Positions 1 through 6,470 of a DNA stretch of 6,718 nt are shown here, in pieces (position 1 is the stretch's first letter; each line of letters opens with the position of its first letter). A program made the translations under genes and the position numbers. Source of the DNA: Bacteroidales bacterium (GTDB lineage Bacteria > Bacteroidota > Bacteroidia > Bacteroidales > UBA7960). Location: NCBI GenBank assembly GCA_007131895.1, contig SLPR01000469.1, forward strand, positions 1-6,718, read 5' to 3'. Below the pieces are notes generated by a model that searched no databases, was not told the origin of the DNA, and was given only the letters and a program-made list of their open reading frames with translations.

Positions 1-610
1 AATATGCCCGAGAATAATTGGCATATACCCCTAAAAGTTGGTTTAGAAAAATTTGGCATCCTACACTTGTTTTTACTCCAAGAATATCAGATGATTCCGA
101 TCTTAAATAAACAGTCCCTCCTTGTGTTGGTATTGCTTGTACCATTGGATGACCGAAATCAATATTCATTGATCCACCACCGGCAGCTATTTCTGCATAA
201 AATTGTAAACGATTCAGGATACCTTGTCTGTTTATTGGTGAATGCAAACGAACTACAGGCATTATAATTAGAGTGTTTGTTTTTGAATTTGCATAAAGTA
301 AGGCATCTTCAAGCTCCCATATGGAAGCATTATGTGAACTGAGATTGATTCCAACAGATGACCAGGGTTTAACTTTATAAGTTGCAGTAATATTTTGAAA
401 GTTGGATTGATTATAGTTGCCCAATAGTCCAGGGACAATTAATCCATTTTTATTTATCCATGACTCTCCATTGATGTCACCAATGCCATATCCAATAAAC
501 AAGTGAAGCTTTTTATCCAAAACTTGAGAATTTGCTGGGTTTATAGAAACTACAAAAACCCATAAGATAAAATAAAGACTTACTTTTCGGTTTATGGAAA
601 ATTTGTACAT
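1..610 (-). CDS. Secreted, probable outer-membrane beta-barrel protein (C-terminus beyond window)
   Basis: An uninterrupted minus-strand frame runs from an ATG at 610-608 to the left edge, giving 203 visible residues and no stop. The N-terminus is a clear Sec signal peptide: basic residues K3, R8 and K9, a hydrophobic core at about 10-22, and a likely signal-peptidase I cut after A-N-S28, leaving Q29 as the first mature residue. The mature part lacks membrane helices and is rich in alternating, aromatic, glycine-containing strand-like stretches (about 35-45, 73-92, 113-121, 134-150, 177-203). That suits an outer-membrane barrel of the loosely related Bacteroidota type. I do not recognise a specific family. 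The start lies 23 bp after the stop of the lipoprotein gene, so the two are probably co-transcribed and may work together at the cell surface. The function is unknown. Existence of the gene is well supported; the barrel fold is an inference. Confidence 0.8.
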   Translation of the reverse strand, partial: MYKFSINRKVSLYFILWVFVVSINPANSQVLDKKLHLFIGYGIGDINGESWINKNGLIVPGLLGNYNQSNFQNITATYKVKPWSSVGINLSSHNASIWELEDALLYANSKTNTLIIMPVVRLHSPINRQGILNRLQFYAEIAAGGGSMNIDFGHPMVQAIPTQGGTVYLRSESSDILGVKTSVGCQIFLNQLLGVYANYSRAY

Positions 611-633
611 AGCTTGAATGTAAAAAGTTATTA

Positions 634-2424
634 TTACTCCAAAGGAATATCATTATTGAAATTCCAGAAATTTATTTCATCATTATATTTAGTGATTCCG
701 ATATAACCGTTGTTGTCTTTGAAGAGTGTGAATCTAATATAGTAACTGCTTATGTTAACCTCTCCAATCGATTCAATGCTGTTTGACCCAGGTATGTATT
801 CTATAATTTCTAAAGTAGTGTAATTTTTTCTAGTGATGAAAATTACACTCTCATTAAATGACATGATACTCATTCCGATATTCTGAACATAGGAAACATG
901 AAAATCAGAAAAATCGACAGAAAATTCCCATGAATCTGTAGATGTATTGTATTTGGTTATTCCATGTTTGCCAAGTGTTCTAAGATAACCTGCAACATAA
1001 CCATTATTTTTATGGTTGAAACCTCTTAAATTAGAAGTCTCCATAAAAGGAAAATCATTTAATCTGGTCCACGCATTCTCTTCATACTTATATATCCAGA
1101 ATTGAGCCGGACCAGGAGCTGTGGAAGGTCTGTATCCCAACCCAAAATATAGATTATTATCTATTGTGAAACCATTCATTGATGATTTGCTTTGGCCGGG
1201 AAATGTTCCTAAGTTGGTCCAGCTATCATCTTCAGGTGAATAAATGTATAATCGATGGCTACTTTGTGCACGAATAACCAGATATCCTATATCATTTGCT
1301 GAGAAAGCCATCATATTATATTCAGTGGATATAGGGATATCTTTTCTTTTGGTCCATGCATCAGTATCAGGAAAATATTCATAAAACTCTCTGGTATCTC
1401 TATGCCCGGCAAATAATCTGTCTCCAATCATGAATCCAAATGTGTGAGAATAAGAAGGCGTTAATGGTGGAGTGTTAAGCCTTTTCCATGGCTCTATTTT
1501 CTCAAAATACTGCTGGGAGACGCTTTGCTGACCCAATGTCTCAACCTTCACCAAATGACTGCCATGGGGTACTTCCACTACTGGTTCAAACCTGATAAGT
1601 TGTTTGGAGCTATAAACAACTTTTAATTCAATGGTGTCAATAAAAACCTTATTGTATAACTCATTAACATGAAATCCTTCACCATGTATAGTTACAGTTG
1701 TATGATTCCACCCTTTTTTAGGTATTATGCTAACTATTCGAGGTGGTGAAAGTTTAAACGGTTCTTTAAAAGTCAGGGTTCGGTCAAAAATGGTTATCCT
1801 TATTTTTGACTCAATACTATCAAGTGATTCAGGGACAATAACCTTTATTTTTGTGTCTGAGGCATAAATTACCTTTGAATTGAATTGATTAAAAGTTGCA
1901 ATTTTTAAATCACCAGGTTTTGCAGAAAGATGTTTACCTGAAATTGTTATTGTATCTCCAAAAAGAGCTTCCTTTGGTGCGAATTCTGTTAACTCAAAGG
2001 GTAAGCCACCTTTACTGATAAAAGTAACCTGCCTGCCATAAACTACCCCATTTGAATTTATTGCAAACGCACGCATATAGTAACGTTCATTTTCTTCAAA
2101 ACCTGAATGAACTTTTGTATCAAAACTTCCACCATCTATAGGGCCCAGAGATACTTTATATGAATTCCCGATACCCGGGTTGGAATGAGTATCCCATACA
2201 AATCCATGGTCAATGATCTCCACATCATCTCCTGGAGTAACCTGACCATAAAATACTGCCCCTTCACTTGTTATCTCCCTCACCTCCCCCGTATGTACCA
2301 CAGGGTGAGTGAACTTTTCTTCTCTTTCGCATGAGAAGAAAAAGACTATTGCCAGCAGAAGCAGGAGCTTTTTTGCAGTTGGCAGCAATGGTGGGTTGGA
2401 TTTTTCTGATCTCAAAGTGCTCAT
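634..2424 (-). CDS. Multidomain surface lipoprotein: Fn3-like, two IPT/TIG domains, Kelch-like propeller
   Basis: This 596-residue protein starts with a lipoprotein signal: K18-K19, a Leu-rich core at 20-30 and a lipobox ending F-F-S-C32. C32 is followed by E-R-E-E. Acidic residues just after the cysteine resemble the lipoprotein export signal that sends Bacteroidota lipoproteins to the cell surface (inference). Domains in order are as follows. An Fn3-like module lies at about 45-137, recognisable by its G-F-V-W and Y-Y-M-R-A-F-A-x-N motifs. Two IPT/TIG Ig-like domains lie at about 142-227 and 228-310. A Kelch/galactose-oxidase-type beta-propeller fills about 311-596, with repeated W-centred motifs (W313, W357, W402, W452, W499, a degenerate one near 550, W587) spaced about 45-50 residues, suggesting roughly six blades. 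No catalytic residues are evident, so a binding or adhesion role is more likely than an enzymatic one. It begins 28 bp after trhA and precedes the beta-barrel gene by 23 bp. Substrate and partner are unknown. The ATG used is the only one upstream of the signal core. Confidence 0.9.
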   Translation of the reverse strand: MSTLRSEKSNPPLLPTAKKLLLLLAIVFFFSCEREEKFTHPVVHTGEVREITSEGAVFYGQVTPGDDVEIIDHGFVWDTHSNPGIGNSYKVSLGPIDGGSFDTKVHSGFEENERYYMRAFAINSNGVVYGRQVTFISKGGLPFELTEFAPKEALFGDTITISGKHLSAKPGDLKIATFNQFNSKVIYASDTKIKVIVPESLDSIESKIRITIFDRTLTFKEPFKLSPPRIVSIIPKKGWNHTTVTIHGEGFHVNELYNKVFIDTIELKVVYSSKQLIRFEPVVEVPHGSHLVKVETLGQQSVSQQYFEKIEPWKRLNTPPLTPSYSHTFGFMIGDRLFAGHRDTREFYEYFPDTDAWTKRKDIPISTEYNMMAFSANDIGYLVIRAQSSHRLYIYSPEDDSWTNLGTFPGQSKSSMNGFTIDNNLYFGLGYRPSTAPGPAQFWIYKYEENAWTRLNDFPFMETSNLRGFNHKNNGYVAGYLRTLGKHGITKYNTSTDSWEFSVDFSDFHVSYVQNIGMSIMSFNESVIFITRKNYTTLEIIEYIPGSNSIESIGEVNISSYYIRFTLFKDNNGYIGITKYNDEINFWNFNNDIPLE

Positions 2425-2452
2425 ATGGATTGGTTTTCGCCGGAATTAGGAT

Positions 2453-3094
2453 TCACCCCGGCAATAAATAAAAGACAGCAAAAAAGTGACTGATACTCCC
2501 TCCCAGAACAAACATATGCCAAATCGCGTGGTTGTAAGGAAGATTTTTCCATGCATAAAAAATTGTGCCCAGGGTATAAAACAAACCCCCTGCAACCAAA
2601 AATATCAGGCTTGTGGTACCAACACTTTCTATCAGGGGCCTGATCGCAATTACAATAAGCCACCCCATGGCAATATATAGAATAAGGGAGAGGTATTTCA
2701 GCTTGTTCATGAAGAATATTTTCAGCAATATGCCCAGCAATGCAATGGCCCAGACAATTCCAAAAATGGTCCATCCCCAGGGACCTCGCATCGCTGTCAG
2801 CGTTACAGGGGTGTAGGTGCCGGCAATCAGCAAAAAGATAGATGCATGGTCAATAATTCTTAATGTTTTCTTCCATTTGCCATCAGGAAAACTATGGTAA
2901 ATCGTAGAAGCAAGGTAGAGGGTGATAAGGGTAAGCCCAAAAACTGCAAAACCTGCCAGGTGCCATATGTCCCCACGCAGATTTGCATATACTACCAGAA
3001 CTACCAGTGCCGCAATGGCAAGCCCAAGCCCAATCCCATGGGTAATAGCATTGGCGAATTCTTCCGATGGGGTTTGTTGTCTTTTTTTACGCAT
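2453..3094 (-). CDS. trhA: PAQR family membrane homeostasis protein TrhA (haemolysin III family)
   Basis: The 213-residue polytopic protein has seven hydrophobic segments (about 20-38, 44-62, 80-98, 107-128, 134-152, 160-180, 192-211), the usual size and topology of the bacterial haemolysin III / TrhA family in the CREST superfamily shared with adiponectin receptors. The superfamily's metal-site residues are visible: S63-x3-H67 after the second segment begins, D82 followed by H83 in the third, and H189-x3-H193 at the last helix, with a further H203. Family knowledge: these are inner-membrane proteins linked to membrane-lipid homeostasis; the haemolysin label comes from an early Bacillus report and is not a good guide to function. 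The start ATG at 3094-3092 gives the family's short charged N-terminus (MRKKRQQ) and the E11/E12...H19-G motif. It is the first gene of the probable minus-strand operon. Confidence 0.95.
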   Translation of the reverse strand: MRKKRQQTPSEEFANAITHGIGLGLAIAALVVLVVYANLRGDIWHLAGFAVFGLTLITLYLASTIYHSFPDGKWKKTLRIIDHASIFLLIAGTYTPVTLTAMRGPWGWTIFGIVWAIALLGILLKIFFMNKLKYLSLILYIAMGWLIVIAIRPLIESVGTTSLIFLVAGGLFYTLGTIFYAWKNLPYNHAIWHMFVLGGSISHFFAVFYLLPG

Positions 3095-3122
3095 TCAGTT
3101 GTTGAATTGATTTCACAATTTT

Positions 3123-3157
3123 CAAAGTTATTCAAAATGTATCATAGAAATGCCAAA
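3123..3157 (-). promoter_or_regulatory. Candidate Bacteroidota-type promoter for trhA
   Basis: Read on the minus strand, TTTG (3157-3154) is followed after 23 nt by TAACTTTG (3130-3123), an exact match to the TAnnTTTG -7 element described for Bacteroidota primary sigma factors. The usual spacing is about 19-21 nt, so the -33 part is slightly too far away and is the weaker half. Transcription would begin near 3117, leaving a leader of roughly 20-25 nt before the trhA ATG at 3094. That position suits a promoter for the three-gene minus-strand operon. Short A/T-rich motifs arise by chance, so this remains tentative. Confidence 0.35.
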
Positions 3158-3287
3158 TAATGCAATGGATTGTTTTGAAATTTCAGCAAACAATTGTAAA
3201 TTTAATTCATCGAATGGAAGGCAATTTCAATACATGCTAATTAAGTGTTCGTTCGAATATAGTTCGCTTTCCCGATTTGCAAGGCAT

Positions 3288-3303
3288 CTGGTTGAACAAC
3301 CAG
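3288..3303. repeat. 16-bp near-perfect palindrome upstream of comM
   Basis: CTGGTTG-AA-CAACCAG has two fully complementary 7-bp arms around a 2-bp centre, about 51 bp upstream of the preferred comM start and about 33 bp upstream of the alternative ATG at 3337. The symmetry and short centre suit a dimeric repressor or activator site better than an RNA hairpin, because a 2-nt loop cannot close. No T-run follows, so it is not an intrinsic terminator. The binding protein is unknown. Confidence 0.55.
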
Positions 3304-3354
3304 TAGTAGCTGTTTTATTAAAAAAGGGGGTTGGTAATGCAAAAAACGTCGGAT

Positions 3355-4896
3355 ATGCTCATAAAAACATACGGTAGTGCCGTGCATGGGATTAGTTCAA
3401 CAACCATTACCATAGAGGTTGCCGTAGGCAAGGGAGTAAATTTTTTCATGGTGGGTTTGCCTGACAGTGCGGTAAAGGAAAGCCATCATCGCATAGAAAC
3501 AGCCCTAAAGCAACACGGCCTAAAGATTCCCGGAAAAAAGATTGTAGTGAATATGGCGCCGGCCGATATCCGCAAAGAAGGCTCAGCGTATGACTTGCCC
3601 ATAGGGGTAGGGATTCTCGCTGCCAGCGAACAAATCAAATCTGATAATGTCCATGAGTATATCATCATGGGCGAACTATCGCTTGATGGTGGGCTTCAAC
3701 CCATCAAAGGGGCACTACCTATTGCTATACAGGCCCGCAAGGAAGGGTTTAAGGGTTTTATTCTGCCCGTTGATAATGCGAGGGAGGCTGCTGTAGTGAA
3801 TAACCTGGACGTGCATGGCGTTAGCAACATCAAAGAGGTCATCGATTTTTTTAATGGTGACATTCAGCTGGAGAAAACCCAGATTAACACACGGGAAGAA
3901 TTTTTTTCCCGGTTGGATGAATACGAATTTGACTTTTCTGATGTTAAAGGGCAGGAAAATATCAAACGAGCTTTCGAAGTGGCTGCCGCCGGAGGTCATA
4001 ACTTGATTATGATTGGCCCACCCGGGGCAGGAAAGACCATGCTGGCGAAAAGATTACCGGGCATATTGCCACCACCGAGCCTATCCGAAGCACTGGAAAC
4101 GACCAAAATCCACAGTGTGGCCGGCAGATTGGGTAAAAATGCTTCATTGCTGCCGGTAAGGCCGTTTCGCAGTCCCCATCACACTATCAGTGATGTTGCA
4201 TTGGTGGGCGGCGGCTCATGGCCTCAGCCGGGAGAGATTTCGCTGGCTCACAACGGGGTGTTGTTTCTGGATGAGTTGCCTGAGTTTAAACGTACAGTAT
4301 TGGAAGTGCTGCGCCAACCCCTTGAAGACCGGGTTATGACCGTAAGCAGGGCCAAGTTTTCTGTGGATTATCCTGCCAGTTTTATGCTGGTGGCATCAAT
4401 GAATCCCTGCCCCTGTGGTTATTACAATCATCCTGATAAGGAGTGTGTTTGCCCGCCGGGCATGGTGCAAAAGTATCTCAACAGGGTTTCTGGCCCTCTG
4501 CTTGACCGGATTGATATTCACATTGAAGTTACTCCTGTGCCCTTCAGAGAATTGTCTGAAGCAAGGGAAGCAGAGAAAAGCAAACCCATCAGGGAAAGAG
4601 TTATCAAAGCCAGGGAAATTCAGGAAGATCGATACAAAGATCAGAATGGCATTTACTGCAATGCACAAATGACATCCAAACTGCTGCGGCAAGTTTGCCA
4701 AATTGACAATGCAGGAAGTCTTTTGCTCAAAACGGCCATGGAAAGGCTTGACCTTTCTGCCCGTGCTTACGACAGAATACTGAAAGTTTCCCGCACCATT
4801 GCCGACCTTGAAGGAAGCAAAGATATTCTGCCCGAGCATCTGGCCGAAGCCATTCATTATCGCAGCCTGGACCGCGAAAGCTGGGCCGGAAGCTGA
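3355..4896 (+). CDS. comM: YifB/ComM family Mg-chelatase-like AAA+ ATPase
   Basis: The product is a complete 513-residue ComM/YifB protein. Residues about 1-160 form the Lon-like N-terminal domain (start MLIKTYGSAV, then V-G-L-P-D and A-Y-D-L-P-I-G-V). The AAA+ core spans about 190-395: Walker A GPPGAGKT at 221-228 (K227, T228), Walker B L-F-L-D306-E307, sensor-type N350, and R385 in L-L-D-R-I-D as an arginine-finger candidate. C352-P-C354-x9-C364-x-C366 could bind zinc. The Mg-chelatase C-terminal domain covers about 404-507. In Vibrio cholerae, ComM is a hexameric branch-migration helicase that helps integrate DNA during natural transformation; the role in Bacteroidota is not established, and despite the name there is no chelatase partner here. 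Start choice: ATG 3355 matches the family N-terminus. ATG 3337, preceded by a G-rich AAGGGGG stretch, or TTG 3331 would add six or eight residues without family support. Confidence 0.95.
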   Translation: MLIKTYGSAVHGISSTTITIEVAVGKGVNFFMVGLPDSAVKESHHRIETALKQHGLKIPGKKIVVNMAPADIRKEGSAYDLPIGVGILAASEQIKSDNVHEYIIMGELSLDGGLQPIKGALPIAIQARKEGFKGFILPVDNAREAAVVNNLDVHGVSNIKEVIDFFNGDIQLEKTQINTREEFFSRLDEYEFDFSDVKGQENIKRAFEVAAAGGHNLIMIGPPGAGKTMLAKRLPGILPPPSLSEALETTKIHSVAGRLGKNASLLPVRPFRSPHHTISDVALVGGGSWPQPGEISLAHNGVLFLDELPEFKRTVLEVLRQPLEDRVMTVSRAKFSVDYPASFMLVASMNPCPCGYYNHPDKECVCPPGMVQKYLNRVSGPLLDRIDIHIEVTPVPFRELSEAREAEKSKPIRERVIKAREIQEDRYKDQNGIYCNAQMTSKLLRQVCQIDNAGSLLLKTAMERLDLSARAYDRILKVSRTIADLEGSKDILPEHLAEAIHYRSLDRESWAGS

Positions 4897-4957
4897 ATTT
4901 CTTATTTGATTTGATTCTAAATTAGAGGGTTGATGTGCAATTTACTGCCGGAAAGGC

Positions 4958-4987
4958 ATTGTGTGTGATTTGGAATATTTACCTTAG
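4958..4987 (+). promoter_or_regulatory. Weak candidate promoter for the cytochrome c peroxidase gene
   Basis: ATTG (4958-4961), 18 nt, then TACCTTAG (4980-4987) resembles the Bacteroidota TTTG / TAnnTTTG pattern with one mismatch in each element and slightly short spacing. It would place a start site near 4992 and a leader of about 20 nt before the ATG at 5013. The 116-bp gap after comM and the lack of a clear terminator leave read-through from comM as an alternative. Chance occurrence is quite possible. Confidence 0.2.
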
Positions 4988-5012
4988 CACTCAGATATAA
5001 ACATATTACGCT

Positions 5013-6116
5013 ATGATTCATCCCGGGAGTATTACCAAAATAAACATTAAACGAATATTATCTCTTGTTTTTCCTGTCTTTGCAGGATTGTTGATTTTTA
5101 CCCACTGCAACACTGCAGAAAAATCAGAAGTAAAAACTGTCGTCTTGACCCAATTACAGGAAAAGACACTCAGATTTATTTCTCCTTTGCCTGAAAATGC
5201 TTTTACGGAAGGAATGAACCAGTCTGAAGAAATTATTGAGCTGGGAAAGATGCTATTTTTCGAGCCCCGCATTTCAAAAAGCGGCCTCATCAGCTGCAAT
5301 ACCTGTCATAATATGGCCACTTTTGGCGTGGATCAGTTGCCTGTTTCAGTTGGGCATGGATGGCAAAAAGGGCCGTTGAATGCTCCCACGGTGCTCAATG
5401 CCGCCCTGCATGACACACAGTTCTGGAACGGAAGGGCCAAAGATGTGGAGGAACAGGCAGGAATGCCTATCCTTGACAAGCTGGAAATGGCTGCCACTGA
5501 AGAACATGTTGTTGAGGTGCTCAGTTCTATGCCTGAATATGTGGAAAGGTTCAAAGCTGCATTTCCCGGTGAGGAGAATCCCCTTGTATACGATAATGTG
5601 GGTAATGCCATTGGGGCTTTCGAACGGATCCTTTTGACTGTTTCCCCATTTGATCATTATTTGAGAGGTGACGATGGAGCTCTTACCGAAAGACAAAAAG
5701 AAGGACTCCAAATGTTTCTTGATGCCGGTTGCCAGGCATGCCACAGGGGTGCTGCCATGGGGGGTGATATGTTTGCTTTTTTCCAGACTCCCAAAGAAAG
5801 AGAAACCGGGGTAGCCAACAAGGGGCGTTTTGATTTTACCCAAAGGGAATCTGACAAATACTTTTTTAAGGTACCCTCATTGCTAAATATTGCCAAAACC
5901 TATCCCTACCTGCACGATGGAAGTGTCTGGAGTTTAAAGGAAACCATTAATATTGTAGCCAAAGATATGCTCAACAAGGAGTTTACCGAAGAGGAGACTG
6001 CACTCATTGCTGATTTTCTGGAAACTTTAACCGGTGAAATCCCTGAATACGCGCTGAAGATCCCTGTTTTGCCCCCTTCTGAAGCCAATACTCCCAGGCC
6101 CCGGTTTGATATTTGA
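5013..6116 (+). CDS. Di-haem cytochrome c peroxidase (CcpA/MauG superfamily), exported
   Basis: The 367-residue protein matches bacterial di-haem cytochrome c peroxidases, which reduce H2O2 to water in the periplasm using electrons from small cytochromes. A hydrophobic export signal (about 12-30) ends at F-T-H-C32; C32 may be lipidated, but His before the cysteine is atypical, so a membrane anchor or ordinary signal is possible. The N-terminal haem domain has C95-x2-C98-H99, with H115 sixteen residues later as probable distal ligand, then the family motifs N-A-P-T-V-L-N-A (123-130), F-W138-N-G-R-A and E146-E147-Q-A. The C-terminal haem domain has C240-x2-C243-H244 followed by the G-G-D-M-F loop, then F-K-V-P-S-L-L-N and Y-L-H-D-G-S-V-W. 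The expected sixth-ligand Met of the second haem is not at its usual place (V315), though M319 lies one helix turn on. Length and order of motifs are normal, so the enzyme looks intact. Confidence 0.93.
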   Translation: MIHPGSITKINIKRILSLVFPVFAGLLIFTHCNTAEKSEVKTVVLTQLQEKTLRFISPLPENAFTEGMNQSEEIIELGKMLFFEPRISKSGLISCNTCHNMATFGVDQLPVSVGHGWQKGPLNAPTVLNAALHDTQFWNGRAKDVEEQAGMPILDKLEMAATEEHVVEVLSSMPEYVERFKAAFPGEENPLVYDNVGNAIGAFERILLTVSPFDHYLRGDDGALTERQKEGLQMFLDAGCQACHRGAAMGGDMFAFFQTPKERETGVANKGRFDFTQRESDKYFFKVPSLLNIAKTYPYLHDGSVWSLKETINIVAKDMLNKEFTEEETALIADFLETLTGEIPEYALKIPVLPPSEANTPRPRFDI

Positions 6117-6139
6117 TTTTTTCCGGTGTCGCAAACAAC

Positions 6140-6460
6140 TTACAACCTGTTGGTTGCACAAACGTAGACCCACACATTGATCTCGTTCCCCGTTGGAAGG
6201 GTTACCGGGAGTTTAATCCGCAGGTATTCCCGGGGAACTTCCTCCCATTGGTCTGCAATGGTCAGTTCAGCAGCTGATATCTCAATGATGCATCCTTGTG
6301 TGAGGGCATTTACTTCAGGGATAAGATAAGGATAATCTTTGTCTGTTCTTTTCGTCCATCCTTTCAGCACAGCAGTGCTCAGTGGAGAGATTATTCTTCC
6401 GAAAAGTTGAAGCTGAATTGCGGGTTCAAGCAAAGTGCCGTAAACAAAAACCTTTTGCAT
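6140..6460 (-). CDS. Gamma-glutamylcyclotransferase-like protein (AIG2/GGCT fold)
   Basis: The 106-residue cytosolic protein has the hallmarks of the GGCT/AIG2-like family: the N-terminal V-F-V-Y7-G-T-L10 substrate loop, a L-K-G-W then Y-P-Y-L-I-P segment (about 32-48), T-Q-G-C-I-I-E (54-60), and D70-x-W-E73-E-V-P-x-E-Y79-L-R81, where E73 aligns with the catalytic acid. Family members convert gamma-glutamyl amino acids or amines to 5-oxoproline and the free amine; the exact substrate cannot be read here. Start choice: ATG 6460-6458 puts the YGTL motif right at the N-terminus, as in the family, and leaves 10 bp after the upstream stop. An in-frame ATG at 6490 would add ten residues and overlap the DUF1289 gene by 20 bp. 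It ends 23 bp from the convergent peroxidase gene. Operon with DUF1289 is likely. Confidence 0.88.
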   Translation of the reverse strand: MQKVFVYGTLLEPAIQLQLFGRIISPLSTAVLKGWTKRTDKDYPYLIPEVNALTQGCIIEISAAELTIADQWEEVPREYLRIKLPVTLPTGNEINVWVYVCATNRL

Positions 6461-6470
6461 GCTATTGGTT

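Noticed and set aside
4..267. 87-codon plus-strand frame at the left edge
   Set aside because: It is antisense to the signal-peptide-bearing minus-strand gene, whose 203-codon frame is longer and has coherent secretion and strand features.
2421..2774. 117-codon open frame on the same strand as trhA in another frame, Cys- and His-rich
   Set aside because: It overlaps the trhA 3' half and its conserved helices; the Cys/His richness is a by-product of frame-shifted hydrophobic codons.
3331..3354. Longer comM start at TTG 3331 or ATG 3337
   Set aside because: A G-rich stretch precedes ATG 3337, but the family N-terminus (MLxKTxGSA) begins at 3355 and the extra residues have no counterpart in the family.
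3150..3377. 75-codon plus-strand frame in the trhA-comM intergenic region
   Set aside because: It runs through A/T-rich regulatory DNA into the start of comM in a different frame, with no recognisable domain or plausible start context.
4396..4857. 153-codon open frame antisense to comM
   Set aside because: It lies wholly inside the strongly conserved comM coding sequence, shows no recognisable domain and looks like a codon-usage shadow.
4946..4958. TGCC-GGAAA-GGCA hairpin after comM as a terminator
   Set aside because: The stem is only 4 bp and no T-run follows.
5346..5843. 165-codon open frame antisense to the peroxidase gene
   Set aside because: The opposite strand carries both the haem-domain motifs and the family spacing; the antisense product has no family features.
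6131..6157. Imperfect hairpin between the peroxidase and GGCT-like genes as a bidirectional terminator
   Set aside because: The arms GCAAACAAC and GTTGGTTGC pair over 8 of 9 positions around a 9-nt loop, but no T-run follows on either strand, so an intrinsic terminator is not supported.
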